Below, piece by piece: positions 26,279 through 34,168 of a stretch of DNA of 34,958 bases (position 1 is the first letter of the stretch; each line of letters opens with the position of its first letter). The stretch lies in the NCBI GenBank assembly GCA_019429055.1, contig JAHYJP010000020.1, positions 1 to 34,958 on the forward strand, read 5' to 3'. The DNA comes from Bacteroidales bacterium (GTDB taxonomy: Bacteria; Bacteroidota; Bacteroidia; Bacteroidales; UBA7960). Position numbers and translations under genes: made by a program. The notes beneath the pieces were generated by a model, which was given only the letters and a program-made list of their open reading frames with translations, searched no databases and was not told where the DNA came from.

Positions 26279-26819
26279 AATTTAGTGATTTGATAAAGTT
26301 TGAATAAATGATTACAGAATACTATGATTTGGAAAAATTCGTAATATTTTGATCCCCCGGAGTTCCTGAGTAAAGCCTGTTGAAATACATTTCCAAAAAT
26401 ACTAAAATCAGCCGAATGCCTGAAAAATGAAAGGGTCTATTCAGTTATTTAATAAAGATTAAGAATTCCTGGTGCGTTGGGGACTTAAACCGGGACCGTT
26501 ATTTTTAATTTAATCTGTCAGTTAAAAATTTCGCTGAAAAAACACATTTTCTTTCAATGAAAAACAGGAGAAAATTCAATTTTATTTCCATAAAAGTTCA
26601 TTTTCTGGAAAAATTTGACTGATTTTTTCGTTGTTTTTTTTGCAAAATTCATCAGTTTACAGAACACAAATGTTAATATGAAAATCTATTGCATTGTTAA
26701 CAAATACGAACTATCCAACAATAAATCAAAATAGATAATTGACAATGAACGACTTTGAGTTATCAACAATTGTTAATAACCCATGTTGATTTAAGGTTAA
26801 TAAATAGGGTAAAAAAAAC
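26279..26819. other. AT-rich non-coding region with palindromes, upstream of the structured RNA
   Basis: No protein gene is visible. From about 26500 the sequence is very AT-rich, with long A and T runs. It contains TTGTTAACAA (26694-26703, perfect palindrome) and a 22-bp near-perfect palindrome at 26759-26780 (GTTATCAACAA against TTGTTAATAAC). TGTTAATAT (26671-26679) and TGTTGATTT (26784-26792) also occur. The palindromes lie 40-130 nt before the promoter at 26820 and could be regulator or DnaA-like sites. The part nearer 26279 is the upstream region of the S41 protease gene; no clear promoter was found there. Confidence 0.45.
26759..26780. promoter_or_regulatory. 22-bp palindrome, possible operator or paired DnaA-like boxes
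   Basis: The two halves, GTTATCAACAA and TTGTTAATAAC, are complementary at 10 of 11 positions. Each half contains a variant of the DnaA box TTATCCACA (TTATCAACA with one change, TTATTAACA with two). It is centred about 50 nt upstream of the TTG of the RNA promoter. Confidence 0.45.
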
Positions 26820-26851
26820 TTGACTTGGGGGCTTTTTAAACTGTATATTTG
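26820..26851 (+). promoter_or_regulatory. strong Bacteroidetes promoter of the structured RNA
   Basis: TTG (26820-26822), a 21-nt spacer and TATATTTG (26844-26851) match the TTG / TAnnTTTG consensus fully. Transcription would start near 26856-26860, just where the hairpin-rich sequence begins and with no start codon or open frame following. Confidence 0.75.
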
Positions 26852-26856
26852 TTTCA

Positions 26857-27505
26857 GCAGGTGAGCGATAAAAGGCCGCTCCAAAAAGCAAGGAGAAGGT
26901 TACTGTTCTTAGCTGAGCAACTAACCGGATCGCACAAATCGAAAGATTTGCTTACTTGAGGAGCCGAAGTCCGGGCTCTCTGAAGATACAGGTTGCAAAA
27001 CCTGTTCTAACGAGAAAACGGTCAGTTACCTAAAAGCGCCTGGCGTTCTTTAAGTGATTGAGTCGAAGGCAGCACACTGTTTGCTGAAACCCCGGTTTCA
27101 ACAAATAAATGCTGAAGTCTGTAAAACCTTCGGGTTGACAAAGACTTGCTCTGTAAGAAGCCCTCTTCCTATGAGTTGCTTTCTCTGAAAGCCTACTTTT
27201 CTGCAAAGAGAAGAAAGCATGACGAAAAGTAACACCATCATAAGAAGTGAAGATTTTACAAAGTCCTTGCAAAAACGACACTTTGTCTGGGAAAAAATAC
27301 CTTCGGGTATTTTGAGCAGACGGCATGAATGGAACCATCCTAGCGGATGTTTCAGGATTGCTCAGGGCTACAGCCATCAGGTTTCACGACCTGACACCAA
27401 CTGTACGCCGGTCACAATAACAGTAGCCTGCCACGATGGAAGGCGCAAGTTTTTCAAAGTGAATGGGAATGATTCGAACAGATTCATTCCCATTACTGTT
27501 TTTAG
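26857..27505 (+). ncRNA. large structured non-coding RNA of unrecognised family (about 650 nt)
   Basis: Between a full promoter and a terminator, no reading frame looks like a protein, but perfect hairpins follow one another. They include CAAATC-gaaa-GATTTG (26935-26950), ACAGGTT-gcaa-AACCTGT (26988-27005), a bipartite stem capped by ttcg (27115-27147), GTCTG/CAGAC enclosing AAAATACC-ttcg-GGTATTTT (27285-27321), CATCC-tagc-GGATG (27336-27349) and TCAGGT-ttcacg-ACCTGA (27377-27394). Two long-range helices seem to close two domains: 26897-26905 with 27023-27031, and GCGCCT 27036-27041 with AGGCGC 27441-27446. They abut across four A residues. GNRA and UUCG loops are typical of folded RNAs. I do not find the conserved core of RNase P RNA, tmRNA, SRP RNA or group I/II introns, although GAAGTCCGGGCTC at 26966-26978 faintly recalls RNase P. 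The family and function are unknown. Confidence 0.6.
27462..27503 (+). terminator. intrinsic terminator ending the structured RNA
   Basis: AATGGGAATGA (27462-27472) and TCATTCCCATT (27484-27494) form a perfect 11-bp stem with an 11-nt loop. ACTG and five T (27499-27503) follow. It marks the 3' end of the RNA gene. Confidence 0.75.
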
Positions 27506-27841
27506 GGGGTTGGTAATCTATTCCTTAACATCAATGCTTTTTATTTGGCTGAATCGCCTGATTCCAATTGCTCCGGAGGAGCTCAACATTTGTAGAATTA
27601 TTCAGAATGAATGATTCCAGGCGCTGCACGCTGTGCAGGTTGAGAGAAAGATAATGGTTTTGCAGCGCAATGCAGCACGAATGGAAATATCGAAAAAAAT
27701 CAGGGTAGAGACGCGCCAGTATGCGCATCTCATGAATTATAAATAATGAATAAATTATGAATTGCAAATTCAATGAAGGTCTGAGTGGAAATTTAACCAA
27801 TCGAAGGGAGCTCTGCGAAATTAATTTTCGCTCATCGGGAA
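27506..27841. other. non-coding region rich in short inverted repeats
   Basis: No gene is seen. It contains the REP/MITE-like segment at 27551-27731 and, just past the toxin stop, a GCGAAA/TTTCGC hairpin near 27818-27834. A frame running into 27614 from inside the RNA gene has no protein-like features. Confidence 0.5.
27551..27731. repeat. cluster of REP/MITE-like hairpins
   Basis: Three hairpins occur in order: GCTCC-gga-GGAGC (27570-27582) followed by AACATTTGTAGAA; CTGCAC-gct-GTGCAG (27624-27638); and GAGACGCGC (27708-27716) against GCGCATCTC (27723-27731) preceded by GGTA. The last resembles the TAGAGACGCG..CGTCTC repeats and the first the GCTCC..GGAGC..TTTGTAGAA repeats that I recall as dispersed in Bacteroidetes genomes. 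They may be non-autonomous mobile elements. Confidence 0.5.
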
Positions 27842-28141
27842 TTATCCCTTCATTTTTTCGGGGTCTTGCCTCGAGTCGTAAATATCTGTAATGTAAATAT
27901 ACTGTTCTATAATTCTATAGATTATCTTGTAATGGCTTACCACTAAGCGGCGATGCCCCAAACCCAGGTGTTCCAAAAAAGGCTCTTCCTGTCCTTGCAA
28001 AGGGTTTAAGAGTAATTCTTCTGCTGCATCCAGGATTTCATCCCGGATTTCAATAAGCTTTTCATGCGGAACCTTAGGTGCAATATAATTTAATACCTCT
28101 TCAAGGCTGAAAAGAGCCTGCTCTGTGTAAACGAGTTTCAT
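27842..28141 (-). CDS. RelE/ParE-family toxin
   Basis: This 99-residue protein has the ParE-type layout: MKLVYTEQALFSLEEVLNYIAP (beta strand plus two helices), a central NPLQGQEEPFLEHLG loop, GHRRLVVSHYKIIYRIIEQYIYITDIYDSRQDPEKM (three strands with basic residues and the C-terminal D-x-R-x-x-P pattern). ParE toxins poison DNA gyrase, while RelE relatives cleave mRNA; sequence alone does not decide which, though the DxRQDP ending suits ParE. The ATG overlaps the antitoxin stop region by one base, so the two are translationally coupled. Confidence 0.85.
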   Translation of the reverse strand: MKLVYTEQALFSLEEVLNYIAPKVPHEKLIEIRDEILDAAEELLLNPLQGQEEPFLEHLGLGHRRLVVSHYKIIYRIIEQYIYITDIYDSRQDPEKMKG

Positions 28142-28353
28142 TAGCGCCCAATAGTTGCCGTGCGTTGCTCTATATCTGTTCTGGAAAAGATTCTCCCTGT
28201 ATGTATGTCATTCTCGGCTTTATCAGCCCTGCTTTCCAGCTTTGCTCTTAAAACTTCATCTTTCCGAAGTTTTTCGTAGAACTCGTCAATAGTCTTTTCG
28301 TCAGCAAATTGCAAATTACTGTGAATGAAGTCTCTTTTTTCTAAAATATTCAT
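28141..28353 (-). CDS. antitoxin of the ParE-type module
   Basis: This 70-residue acidic and helical protein begins MNILEKRDFIHSNLQFADEK and lies immediately before the toxin, overlapping it by one base. I chose the ATG at 28353. The frame continues upstream to 28461, but a TAAATTTG promoter box (28384-28377) lies inside that extension. The start MNILEKRDFIH resembles small antitoxin-like proteins paired with ParE/RelE toxins in Bacteroidetes. No known DNA-binding fold (RHH, AbrB, HTH) can be recognised, so autoregulation is uncertain. Its role is assigned mainly by position. Confidence 0.75.
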   Translation of the reverse strand: MNILEKRDFIHSNLQFADEKTIDEFYEKLRKDEVLRAKLESRADKAENDIHTGRIFSRTDIEQRTATIGR

Positions 28354-28376
28354 GATTTCCGTCGGTTTATCTACTG

Positions 28377-28384
28377 CAAATTTA
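28377..28384 (-). promoter_or_regulatory. -7 box (TAAATTTG) of the toxin-antitoxin pair
   Basis: On the minus strand TAAATTTG lies 24 nt before the antitoxin ATG at 28353. A matching TTG upstream is not evident. Confidence 0.4.
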
Positions 28385-28530
28385 ACGATTAATCTCCTTT
28401 TTTGTTTTCTTTTGTCAGGAAATAACAGGTTGAACAACCCCCCAAACAAACAAATCATCATTTACCCAGAAAAAAATGGAATTCAACAATAATCATCCTT
28501 CGCCGTCATCAATATCATCAATTGGCGGGG

Positions 28531-30924
28531 TTACTCCACCATATCAAAATCCGGCAAACCACTTCTTTCCTGGCGGTCGGATATTCCGAAGTTGTAGCGG
28601 ATATTGATCCCAAATCGCTGGTTATCGGCGTAGCGATCGCCGGTGGTGCTTATGCTGCCCTGGTTAAGCTGAAATTCTGTTACCATGGTACGCAACACAT
28701 CGCGGGCACTAAGACTAACGGTCAGTCTTCTGTCGAGGAAGGTTTGGTTGAGACCCAGGTTCAACTGGCCGAAGGTACCGAGTTCAAGGAAATTCATTTG
28801 ACCGCGGGTCATCATAAAACCGCTCATGGTCAGTCGGGTATTGCTGCCCAGCCGCAGCATATGGAAGGTAAAGAACCGCCAGCTTCCCCTGCTAAAGATA
28901 AGGGGTTCACCTTCATAAAAACCATTGTATTCATTGTGGTTATACTGTGCACCTAAGGCAAAGAAATAACGCCCACCGGGGGGTATACCGGCAATGGCCC
29001 GGAAGTAAGTTTCGGTGCTTTCGCCCAGATTGTCAAAGGTACGTACGGCCACATTATCGAGGTTGGGATCGCGGTATATGACACTTGAAAAAATATCCGT
29101 GGTGTTGTTTCTACCCACGGCAAATATGGGCATATCATTCAGACTGATATTGAATTCATAGTTTTCTGTAAACTGGGGCTTTAGTGCCGGGTTACCGGTT
29201 TCATAAAGGAACTGGTCCACATAATTGATATAGGGGTTGAGGCTCTGGTAACCGGGACGATTGATACTTCGCCGGTAAATCATAAAGCTGGTAATTTCAA
29301 AACCGGCGATCTGAAATAAGGGCCTGCTCAGGTAAAGGTATGGAAACCAGTCGGTACGTTGCACCACAAAACTGGTATCAGCAGGAATGGTTTGATTACC
29401 TTCCATAAAGGTATTTTCCATACGCAATCCACCTTTGGCTGTGATACCGGCAAATATCGGTCGTGAAGCCTGCAGGTATAATGCATGGATGCGTTCGCGG
29501 TAATTAAATGCATTGGTACGGATGGGATCAGGGAACTGACTGCCGTTTAGATTAATCCTGAAATCAGACCGGCTGTCATAATCCTGCCATGAGCTGCTTA
29601 CACCGGCTTCCAACCGTACTTCCCGGGGGAGCTGCAGGATAAGATCCGACTGAAGTTGCACAAAATGACGTTGCTGGTCATTATCACCATCTCCAAGTAT
29701 GGTGGGATTTTCAGGAAAAATAAACCCCGAGCTGTAATCCTGGAAAATATCATTGCGGTTGAAGTTGTATCCCAACCGGGTATCCCACTCCGAACCCAGA
29801 GTATCGAGCCGGTACCGGACACCAAAATCCTGCTGAATATTCAGAAACTTCGAGTCGTTGGTGATGCGGTTACGGGTTTCAGAGATTCTTTCTGTTTCAG
29901 ATGTCGCTATCAGGTTATTGTTTCGGACATTTGAAGTGGGAAGACTGCCATTAATGCGACCATCGTAGTTCAAACTCCATCTTTCATTGGGGTCAAAACT
30001 GAGACCATAACCGGCAAAAGCCTGGTGGGCCTGTCTCCTGGTGCGTGCTGACTGGAATAATGTGGTGTCGGGCCTTAGAAACCTGGCAGAATTGAGTTCC
30101 TCAAGACCATCGTTGTTATTATAATTCAGATTCACATAACTTGAAATGACATCTCCACCGTTATTGAAACTAACTCCGGCAAACCGGTTGCCATAATATC
30201 CCTGGTTAAAGCCGCTGGTAATGGAACCAAACCGTCCTATGCGGGCACCCCGCCGCAATACAATATTGATGATACCACCTGAACTGGAAGCCGAATACCT
30301 TGCAGAGGGTGTGCGCATTACCTCGATCCGCAGCACACTGCTGGGCGGCAGACTGCGAAGCAGGGTGGTAATATCCTGATTACTCATTTTCTGTTCGCGC
30401 CCATTGATGAGAATAGTTGCAGGTGTGGCGCTACTCAGAAATATACCCCCATCCTGATCCACAAAAAGACCCGGAGTGCTTTCCAGAATCTCAAGAGTAT
30501 TGGTGCTGATGCTGGCAAGGGGTTCCGGATCGATGATCATTCGGTCTCCCTCCTGCCTGATCAGCGGCCTGCTGGCAGTTACAGTTACTTCTCCAAGAGC
30601 AATGGCATCTTCCCTGAGAATGATATCAAACCTTTGCTCATCATTGTTTACCGTAATGGCCTTCTCAACAGTTTCAAAACCAATGTAGCTAACCCTGAGA
30701 TTATAAAAACCCACACTCAACCTTTCAAACCGCGCAAAGCCATGAATATCGGCAATGCGGTTATGCCACGTAGAATCCGATGTGTTTTGAAGCTGCACGG
30801 TAGCACCTGTTAAAGGCGTACGTCCGGTATCTCTGACAGAGATCTGCAGACTTTGTCCCTGGAGAAACAAGGGAGTAAATATTATGGCAAATAGTAAGAA
30901 ACTTAAATATGTTTTGGGAACCAT
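28531..30924 (-). CDS. TonB-dependent-receptor-like outer-membrane protein (CarboxypepD_reg + plug + OMP_b-brl)
   Basis: This 797-residue protein has a signal peptide (MVPKTYLSFLLFAIIFTPLFLQGQ). An Ig-like CarboxypepD_reg domain follows (about 25-112: ISVRDTGRTPLTGATVQLQNT, IADIHGFARFERLSVGFYNLRVSYIGF), then a plug (about 115-220: GEVTVTASRPLIRQEGDRMII, ATILINGREQKM, RIEVMRTPSARYSASSSGGIINIVLRR) and a C-terminal beta-barrel of the OMP_b-brl_3 type ending FGINIRYNFGISDRQERSG. Such proteins are TonB-linked receptors or a non-SusC branch of them. No SusD gene lies nearby, so polysaccharide uptake is not implied. It is transcribed alone. Confidence 0.88.
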   Translation of the reverse strand: MVPKTYLSFLLFAIIFTPLFLQGQSLQISVRDTGRTPLTGATVQLQNTSDSTWHNRIADIHGFARFERLSVGFYNLRVSYIGFETVEKAITVNNDEQRFDIILREDAIALGEVTVTASRPLIRQEGDRMIIDPEPLASISTNTLEILESTPGLFVDQDGGIFLSSATPATILINGREQKMSNQDITTLLRSLPPSSVLRIEVMRTPSARYSASSSGGIINIVLRRGARIGRFGSITSGFNQGYYGNRFAGVSFNNGGDVISSYVNLNYNNNDGLEELNSARFLRPDTTLFQSARTRRQAHQAFAGYGLSFDPNERWSLNYDGRINGSLPTSNVRNNNLIATSETERISETRNRITNDSKFLNIQQDFGVRYRLDTLGSEWDTRLGYNFNRNDIFQDYSSGFIFPENPTILGDGDNDQQRHFVQLQSDLILQLPREVRLEAGVSSSWQDYDSRSDFRINLNGSQFPDPIRTNAFNYRERIHALYLQASRPIFAGITAKGGLRMENTFMEGNQTIPADTSFVVQRTDWFPYLYLSRPLFQIAGFEITSFMIYRRSINRPGYQSLNPYINYVDQFLYETGNPALKPQFTENYEFNISLNDMPIFAVGRNNTTDIFSSVIYRDPNLDNVAVRTFDNLGESTETYFRAIAGIPPGGRYFFALGAQYNHNEYNGFYEGEPLIFSRGSWRFFTFHMLRLGSNTRLTMSGFMMTRGQMNFLELGTFGQLNLGLNQTFLDRRLTVSLSARDVLRTMVTEFQLNQGSISTTGDRYADNQRFGINIRYNFGISDRQERSGLPDFDMVE

Positions 30925-31111
30925 TTTTCAGTGATTAATAACAACGCTTAAACGCATCGGGGTTGATTTTAGTTTTTACAGAAGATTAAAAAAATCAGAA
31001 ACCACTGAGTTTTTGTTCAAATGTATTTTGATGTTAAAAACATCTTTCCCAAATTTGAATTAACTTAGCTTTTCATAATTTAAAACAGGTACAAAATCAA
31101 CGCAAAATATT

Positions 31112-32896
31112 ATGACAACCAACGAAAAACTTCAGGCTTTAAGACAATTGATGACCGAAAAAGGCTTTGCAGCCTATATCATCCCACCTACTGATCCCCA
31201 TCAGAGTGAATATATTCCCGATCACTGGAAGACCCGTGAGTGGTTTTCGGGATTTTCAGGTTCTGCCGGTACTGTGGTGGTAACCCATGATTTTGCAGGA
31301 CTGTGGACCGACTCACGATATTTTATCCAGGCGGAAGAAGAGTTAAAAGACAGCGGCATTGAACTGGTAAAACTGAAAATACCCCATACCCCCGAATACA
31401 TTGACTGGCTGGCCGAAAACCTCAAGGAAGGCGACCTGGTTGGTATTGATGGAAAAATATTTGCCCAGTCACTGGTAGATTTGCTGAAAAGCAAGCTCTC
31501 CGGCATAGGCATAAAGATTAACTGTGCCTTTGACCTGCCCGGCAGAATATGGGAAGATCGCCCGGAGATCAGTCTTAATCCGGTTTACGAACACGACCTG
31601 AAATATGCAGGTAAATCGCGCTCAGAAAAAATTCAGATGGTTCGCGAAGAAATGGCAAAGCTGGGCGCTGATTATCAACTGGTAACAACCCTGGATGAAA
31701 TAGCATGGCTGTTCAATCTCAGGGGCAGCGATGTGGATTATAATCCAGTGTTTCTTGCATATGCACTCATTTCGCAGGATGTTGATGTTCTTTTTATTGA
31801 CGAAAGAAAACTTTCACCCGAATTGAAGGAAAAACTGGCTAAAGATTCCATCAGGATTGAAGCTTATGAATCTGTCAACAAATATCTTACTGCACTGCCA
31901 GCAGGAAGTAATATCCTTTATACTGCGAGCAAAACAGCCCATCACACCTGGCTTTCTATTCCTCCACTTTGCAAAAAAACAGATGCACCCGGCATACCTG
32001 CTATTTTTAAAGCCTGCAAAGATGAACATGAAATCAAAAACATCAGAAATGCATTGGTTAAAGACGGTGTAGCTTTGGTGAAATTTTTCCGTTGGTTTGA
32101 AGATGCCATTGGTAAAGAAGAAATTACAGAAGTTAGTCTGGATGAAAAGCTCACCGAGTTTCGCGCACAACAGGATGGCTATGTAGGCAACAGCTTTGGC
32201 ACCATTGCCGGTTACCAGGACCACGGTGCCATCATTCATTACAGTGCCACACCCGAATCAGCCTATAGCATCAAACCCGAAGGATTACTTCTGCTGGACT
32301 CAGGCGGTCAGTATGTTGACGGTACAACCGACATTACCCGAACCATAAGTCTCGGCAAACCCACCGATGAGCAAATTCTGGACTATACGCTGGTGCTGAA
32401 AGGTCTGATCAAATTATCCATGGCTTATTTCCCCGAGGGAACCAAAGGTTTTCAACTGGATGCACTGGCCCGCTTCCCGCTCTGGCAGCATGGTAAGAAT
32501 TACGGACATGGAACCGGGCACGGTGTAGGCTATTTCCTGAACGTTCATGAAGGGCCACAGGGTATAACTCCCAATCCGGCCGTAAATTTCCCCCTGAAAG
32601 AAGGCATGCTCCAATCCAACGAACCCGGATTTTACCCCGAAGGCAAATATGGTATCAGGCTGGAAAACCTGATTGTGGTAGTTCCCCACGTTGAAACAAT
32701 ATATGGCAAGTTCCTTCAGTTTGAAACCCTTACCCTTTTCCCCTTCGAGATGAAGCTTATCGACCTTGATTTGCTTACCGAAGATGAAAAGGGCTGGCTG
32801 AACCGATATCACAACAAGGTATTCCGCAACCTGTCTCCCAAACTCAGCCGGGAAGACAACCAGTGGTTGCTGGAGAAAACGAAGGAGGTGAAGTAA
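31112..32896 (+). CDS. Xaa-Pro aminopeptidase (M24B, aminopeptidase P family)
   Basis: This 594-residue protein has two creatinase N-terminal-like domains (about 1-310) and a pita-bread M24 catalytic domain (about 310-530). The five metal ligands are visible: the two Asp in LLDSGGQYVDGTTDITRT, His in GHGTGHGVGYFLNVHEGP, Glu in SNEPGFYPEG and Glu in YGIRLENL. The extra C-terminal M24_C segment (EMKLIDLDLLTEDEKGWLNRYH) is typical of the long eukaryote-like (XPNPEP) branch. It removes N-terminal residues preceding proline. There is no signal peptide, so it is cytosolic. It is divergent from the receptor gene, with 187 nt between them. Confidence 0.95.
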   Translation: MTTNEKLQALRQLMTEKGFAAYIIPPTDPHQSEYIPDHWKTREWFSGFSGSAGTVVVTHDFAGLWTDSRYFIQAEEELKDSGIELVKLKIPHTPEYIDWLAENLKEGDLVGIDGKIFAQSLVDLLKSKLSGIGIKINCAFDLPGRIWEDRPEISLNPVYEHDLKYAGKSRSEKIQMVREEMAKLGADYQLVTTLDEIAWLFNLRGSDVDYNPVFLAYALISQDVDVLFIDERKLSPELKEKLAKDSIRIEAYESVNKYLTALPAGSNILYTASKTAHHTWLSIPPLCKKTDAPGIPAIFKACKDEHEIKNIRNALVKDGVALVKFFRWFEDAIGKEEITEVSLDEKLTEFRAQQDGYVGNSFGTIAGYQDHGAIIHYSATPESAYSIKPEGLLLLDSGGQYVDGTTDITRTISLGKPTDEQILDYTLVLKGLIKLSMAYFPEGTKGFQLDALARFPLWQHGKNYGHGTGHGVGYFLNVHEGPQGITPNPAVNFPLKEGMLQSNEPGFYPEGKYGIRLENLIVVVPHVETIYGKFLQFETLTLFPFEMKLIDLDLLTEDEKGWLNRYHNKVFRNLSPKLSREDNQWLLEKTKEVK

Positions 32897-32947
32897 AAGT
32901 CATTTTCTCAAATTCTATTAAACTTTATTGACAGCAGGGGTTATCTC

Positions 32948-34141
32948 TCAATCACCGCACAGATAGCCACCTGCTACATTATTCAGGGTATTATTTGCGT
33001 AGGTTAGATTTTCATTGGGATTAGAAGTGTAAGGAGCTGCAAATAATGCACAACTTCCAATATCGCTGAAAGTGACATTGGTAACTTTCACAACCGGTTT
33101 TGACCACATATATACAACGCCATCTGAACCCGGACTTCCACCATATTCAATAACAGCATGAGAAATCTCATTCAGGGGAGATTTTGTAAAATGAAAGTCA
33201 ATTTTTTCCCAGGCGCCGGCTACTTTGGTCACTCCGGTGAATGTTATGGGATTGGCAGGTGTTCCTACAGCAATTAATGTACTTTGGTCGGTATCGCCAA
33301 CGCGTATTCCTGTTCCATTTTCAAATTCCATCACTACACCCGGTTCCAGCGTCAGACTGGCATCCTTCACCCACAATCGATTGCTCATGCGGTAAGGAAC
33401 TCCCAGATCGGACCATGTATGGTTTCCATCCAAAGCTGCTCCACCCGGTTTCCCTATTTTTATGGCATCAATAGTATTGCCGGAAAAGTTTGCCGCGCTA
33501 ATCTGGCTCAGAATATTGGGATCAGCTGTGTTTACAGGCATTTCACAATCAGTAATGGTTGTATTTGCAATCTCAATATTGTACCTTTGGTAATTGCAGT
33601 TAATACCAAAGGATGCTCCGTTTCGGATGGTTGCATTGTCTAACCTGAAATAAGAACCGGCCCAGAGGATCAGACTGCCCAGGTCGCCATTGCTGTTAAA
33701 GGCCCCTCCGCCGGCATACTCAATGATGGCATGCTCCAGCCGGTTTTTAACGTCATCGCTGTACGAAATAATACCTTTCCAGGAGCCTTTAACTTTATCC
33801 ATGCCGGTAAAAACTATAGGTTTATCTGTAGTACCCGATGCGTTAAGTGAACCGTTATCTCTGATCCACATTCCCGAACCACTGGTAAATGCAATAGTAA
33901 CTCCCGGATCAATCGTTAAATCAATATCAACGGATATAGTACAGTCAATGATATAATCAACGGGAATACCTCTGTCTTCCAGTCGGGTAATTTTATTGGG
34001 GAAGGATGCTGTGAAGGAATTGCAATCCAGTAAAACAGGTTCCGGTTCCGGTTCGTTGTTTTCGTCGCTGCAAGAGATAAAAAGAGTTAAATAGCTCATA
34101 AGGGCTAATAAGATAATTGATAAGCGAAATGTAGGTTTCAT
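32948..34141 (-). CDS. lipoprotein with parallel beta-helix-like repeats
   Basis: This 397-residue protein has a lipoprotein signal (MKPTFRLSIILLALMSYLTL, lipobox ISCS with Cys at about residue 24) followed by an acidic DENNEPEPEPV stretch. That acidic run just after the lipidated Cys resembles the Bacteroidetes lipoprotein export signal that sends lipoproteins to the cell surface. Two large repeats follow, each with the pattern LWVKDASLTLEPGVVMEFENGTG ... PITFTGVTKVAGAWEKI ... HAVIEYGGSPG (and IDLTIDPGVTIAFTSGSGMWI ... HAIIEYAGGG), as in right-handed beta-helix proteins. No enzyme residues are identified. It follows the adhesin gene by 27 nt on the same strand and is probably co-expressed. 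Confidence 0.8.
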   Translation of the reverse strand: MKPTFRLSIILLALMSYLTLFISCSDENNEPEPEPVLLDCNSFTASFPNKITRLEDRGIPVDYIIDCTISVDIDLTIDPGVTIAFTSGSGMWIRDNGSLNASGTTDKPIVFTGMDKVKGSWKGIISYSDDVKNRLEHAIIEYAGGGAFNSNGDLGSLILWAGSYFRLDNATIRNGASFGINCNYQRYNIEIANTTITDCEMPVNTADPNILSQISAANFSGNTIDAIKIGKPGGAALDGNHTWSDLGVPYRMSNRLWVKDASLTLEPGVVMEFENGTGIRVGDTDQSTLIAVGTPANPITFTGVTKVAGAWEKIDFHFTKSPLNEISHAVIEYGGSPGSDGVVYMWSKPVVKVTNVTFSDIGSCALFAAPYTSNPNENLTYANNTLNNVAGGYLCGD

Positions 34142-34168
34142 AGTGATAATTTTAAATTGTTACGATTA

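Noticed and set aside
26966-26978. GAAGTCCGGGCTC as part of an RNase P RNA core (compare GAGGAAAGTCCGGGCTC)
   Set aside because: The segment lies in a simple hairpin, and the partner ACAGAA/CCGGCTTA element, the GGTAAGAG region and the usual ~400-nt layout are absent.
27471-27482. GATTCGAACAGA as a tRNA T-loop
   Set aside because: It is the loop of the RNA terminator hairpin; no acceptor, D or anticodon arm can be built around it.
26857-27505. group II or group I intron, or tmRNA
   Set aside because: The 5' GTGAGCG resembles the group II GTGYG start, but no domain V hairpin, reverse transcriptase or intron 3' end was found. No group I P7 core and no tRNA-like ends or tag reading frame are visible.
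27219-27614. 131-codon open frame (+) inside the structured RNA region, and a 115-codon frame on the other strand (27030-27377)
   Set aside because: Neither has a protein-like composition, recognisable domain or promoter placement; both cross several perfect RNA hairpins, and the plus frame runs through the terminator.
28354-28461. 36-residue N-terminal extension of the antitoxin
   Set aside because: The extension is not like the family start and contains the TAAATTTG promoter box; the ATG at 28353 is preferred.
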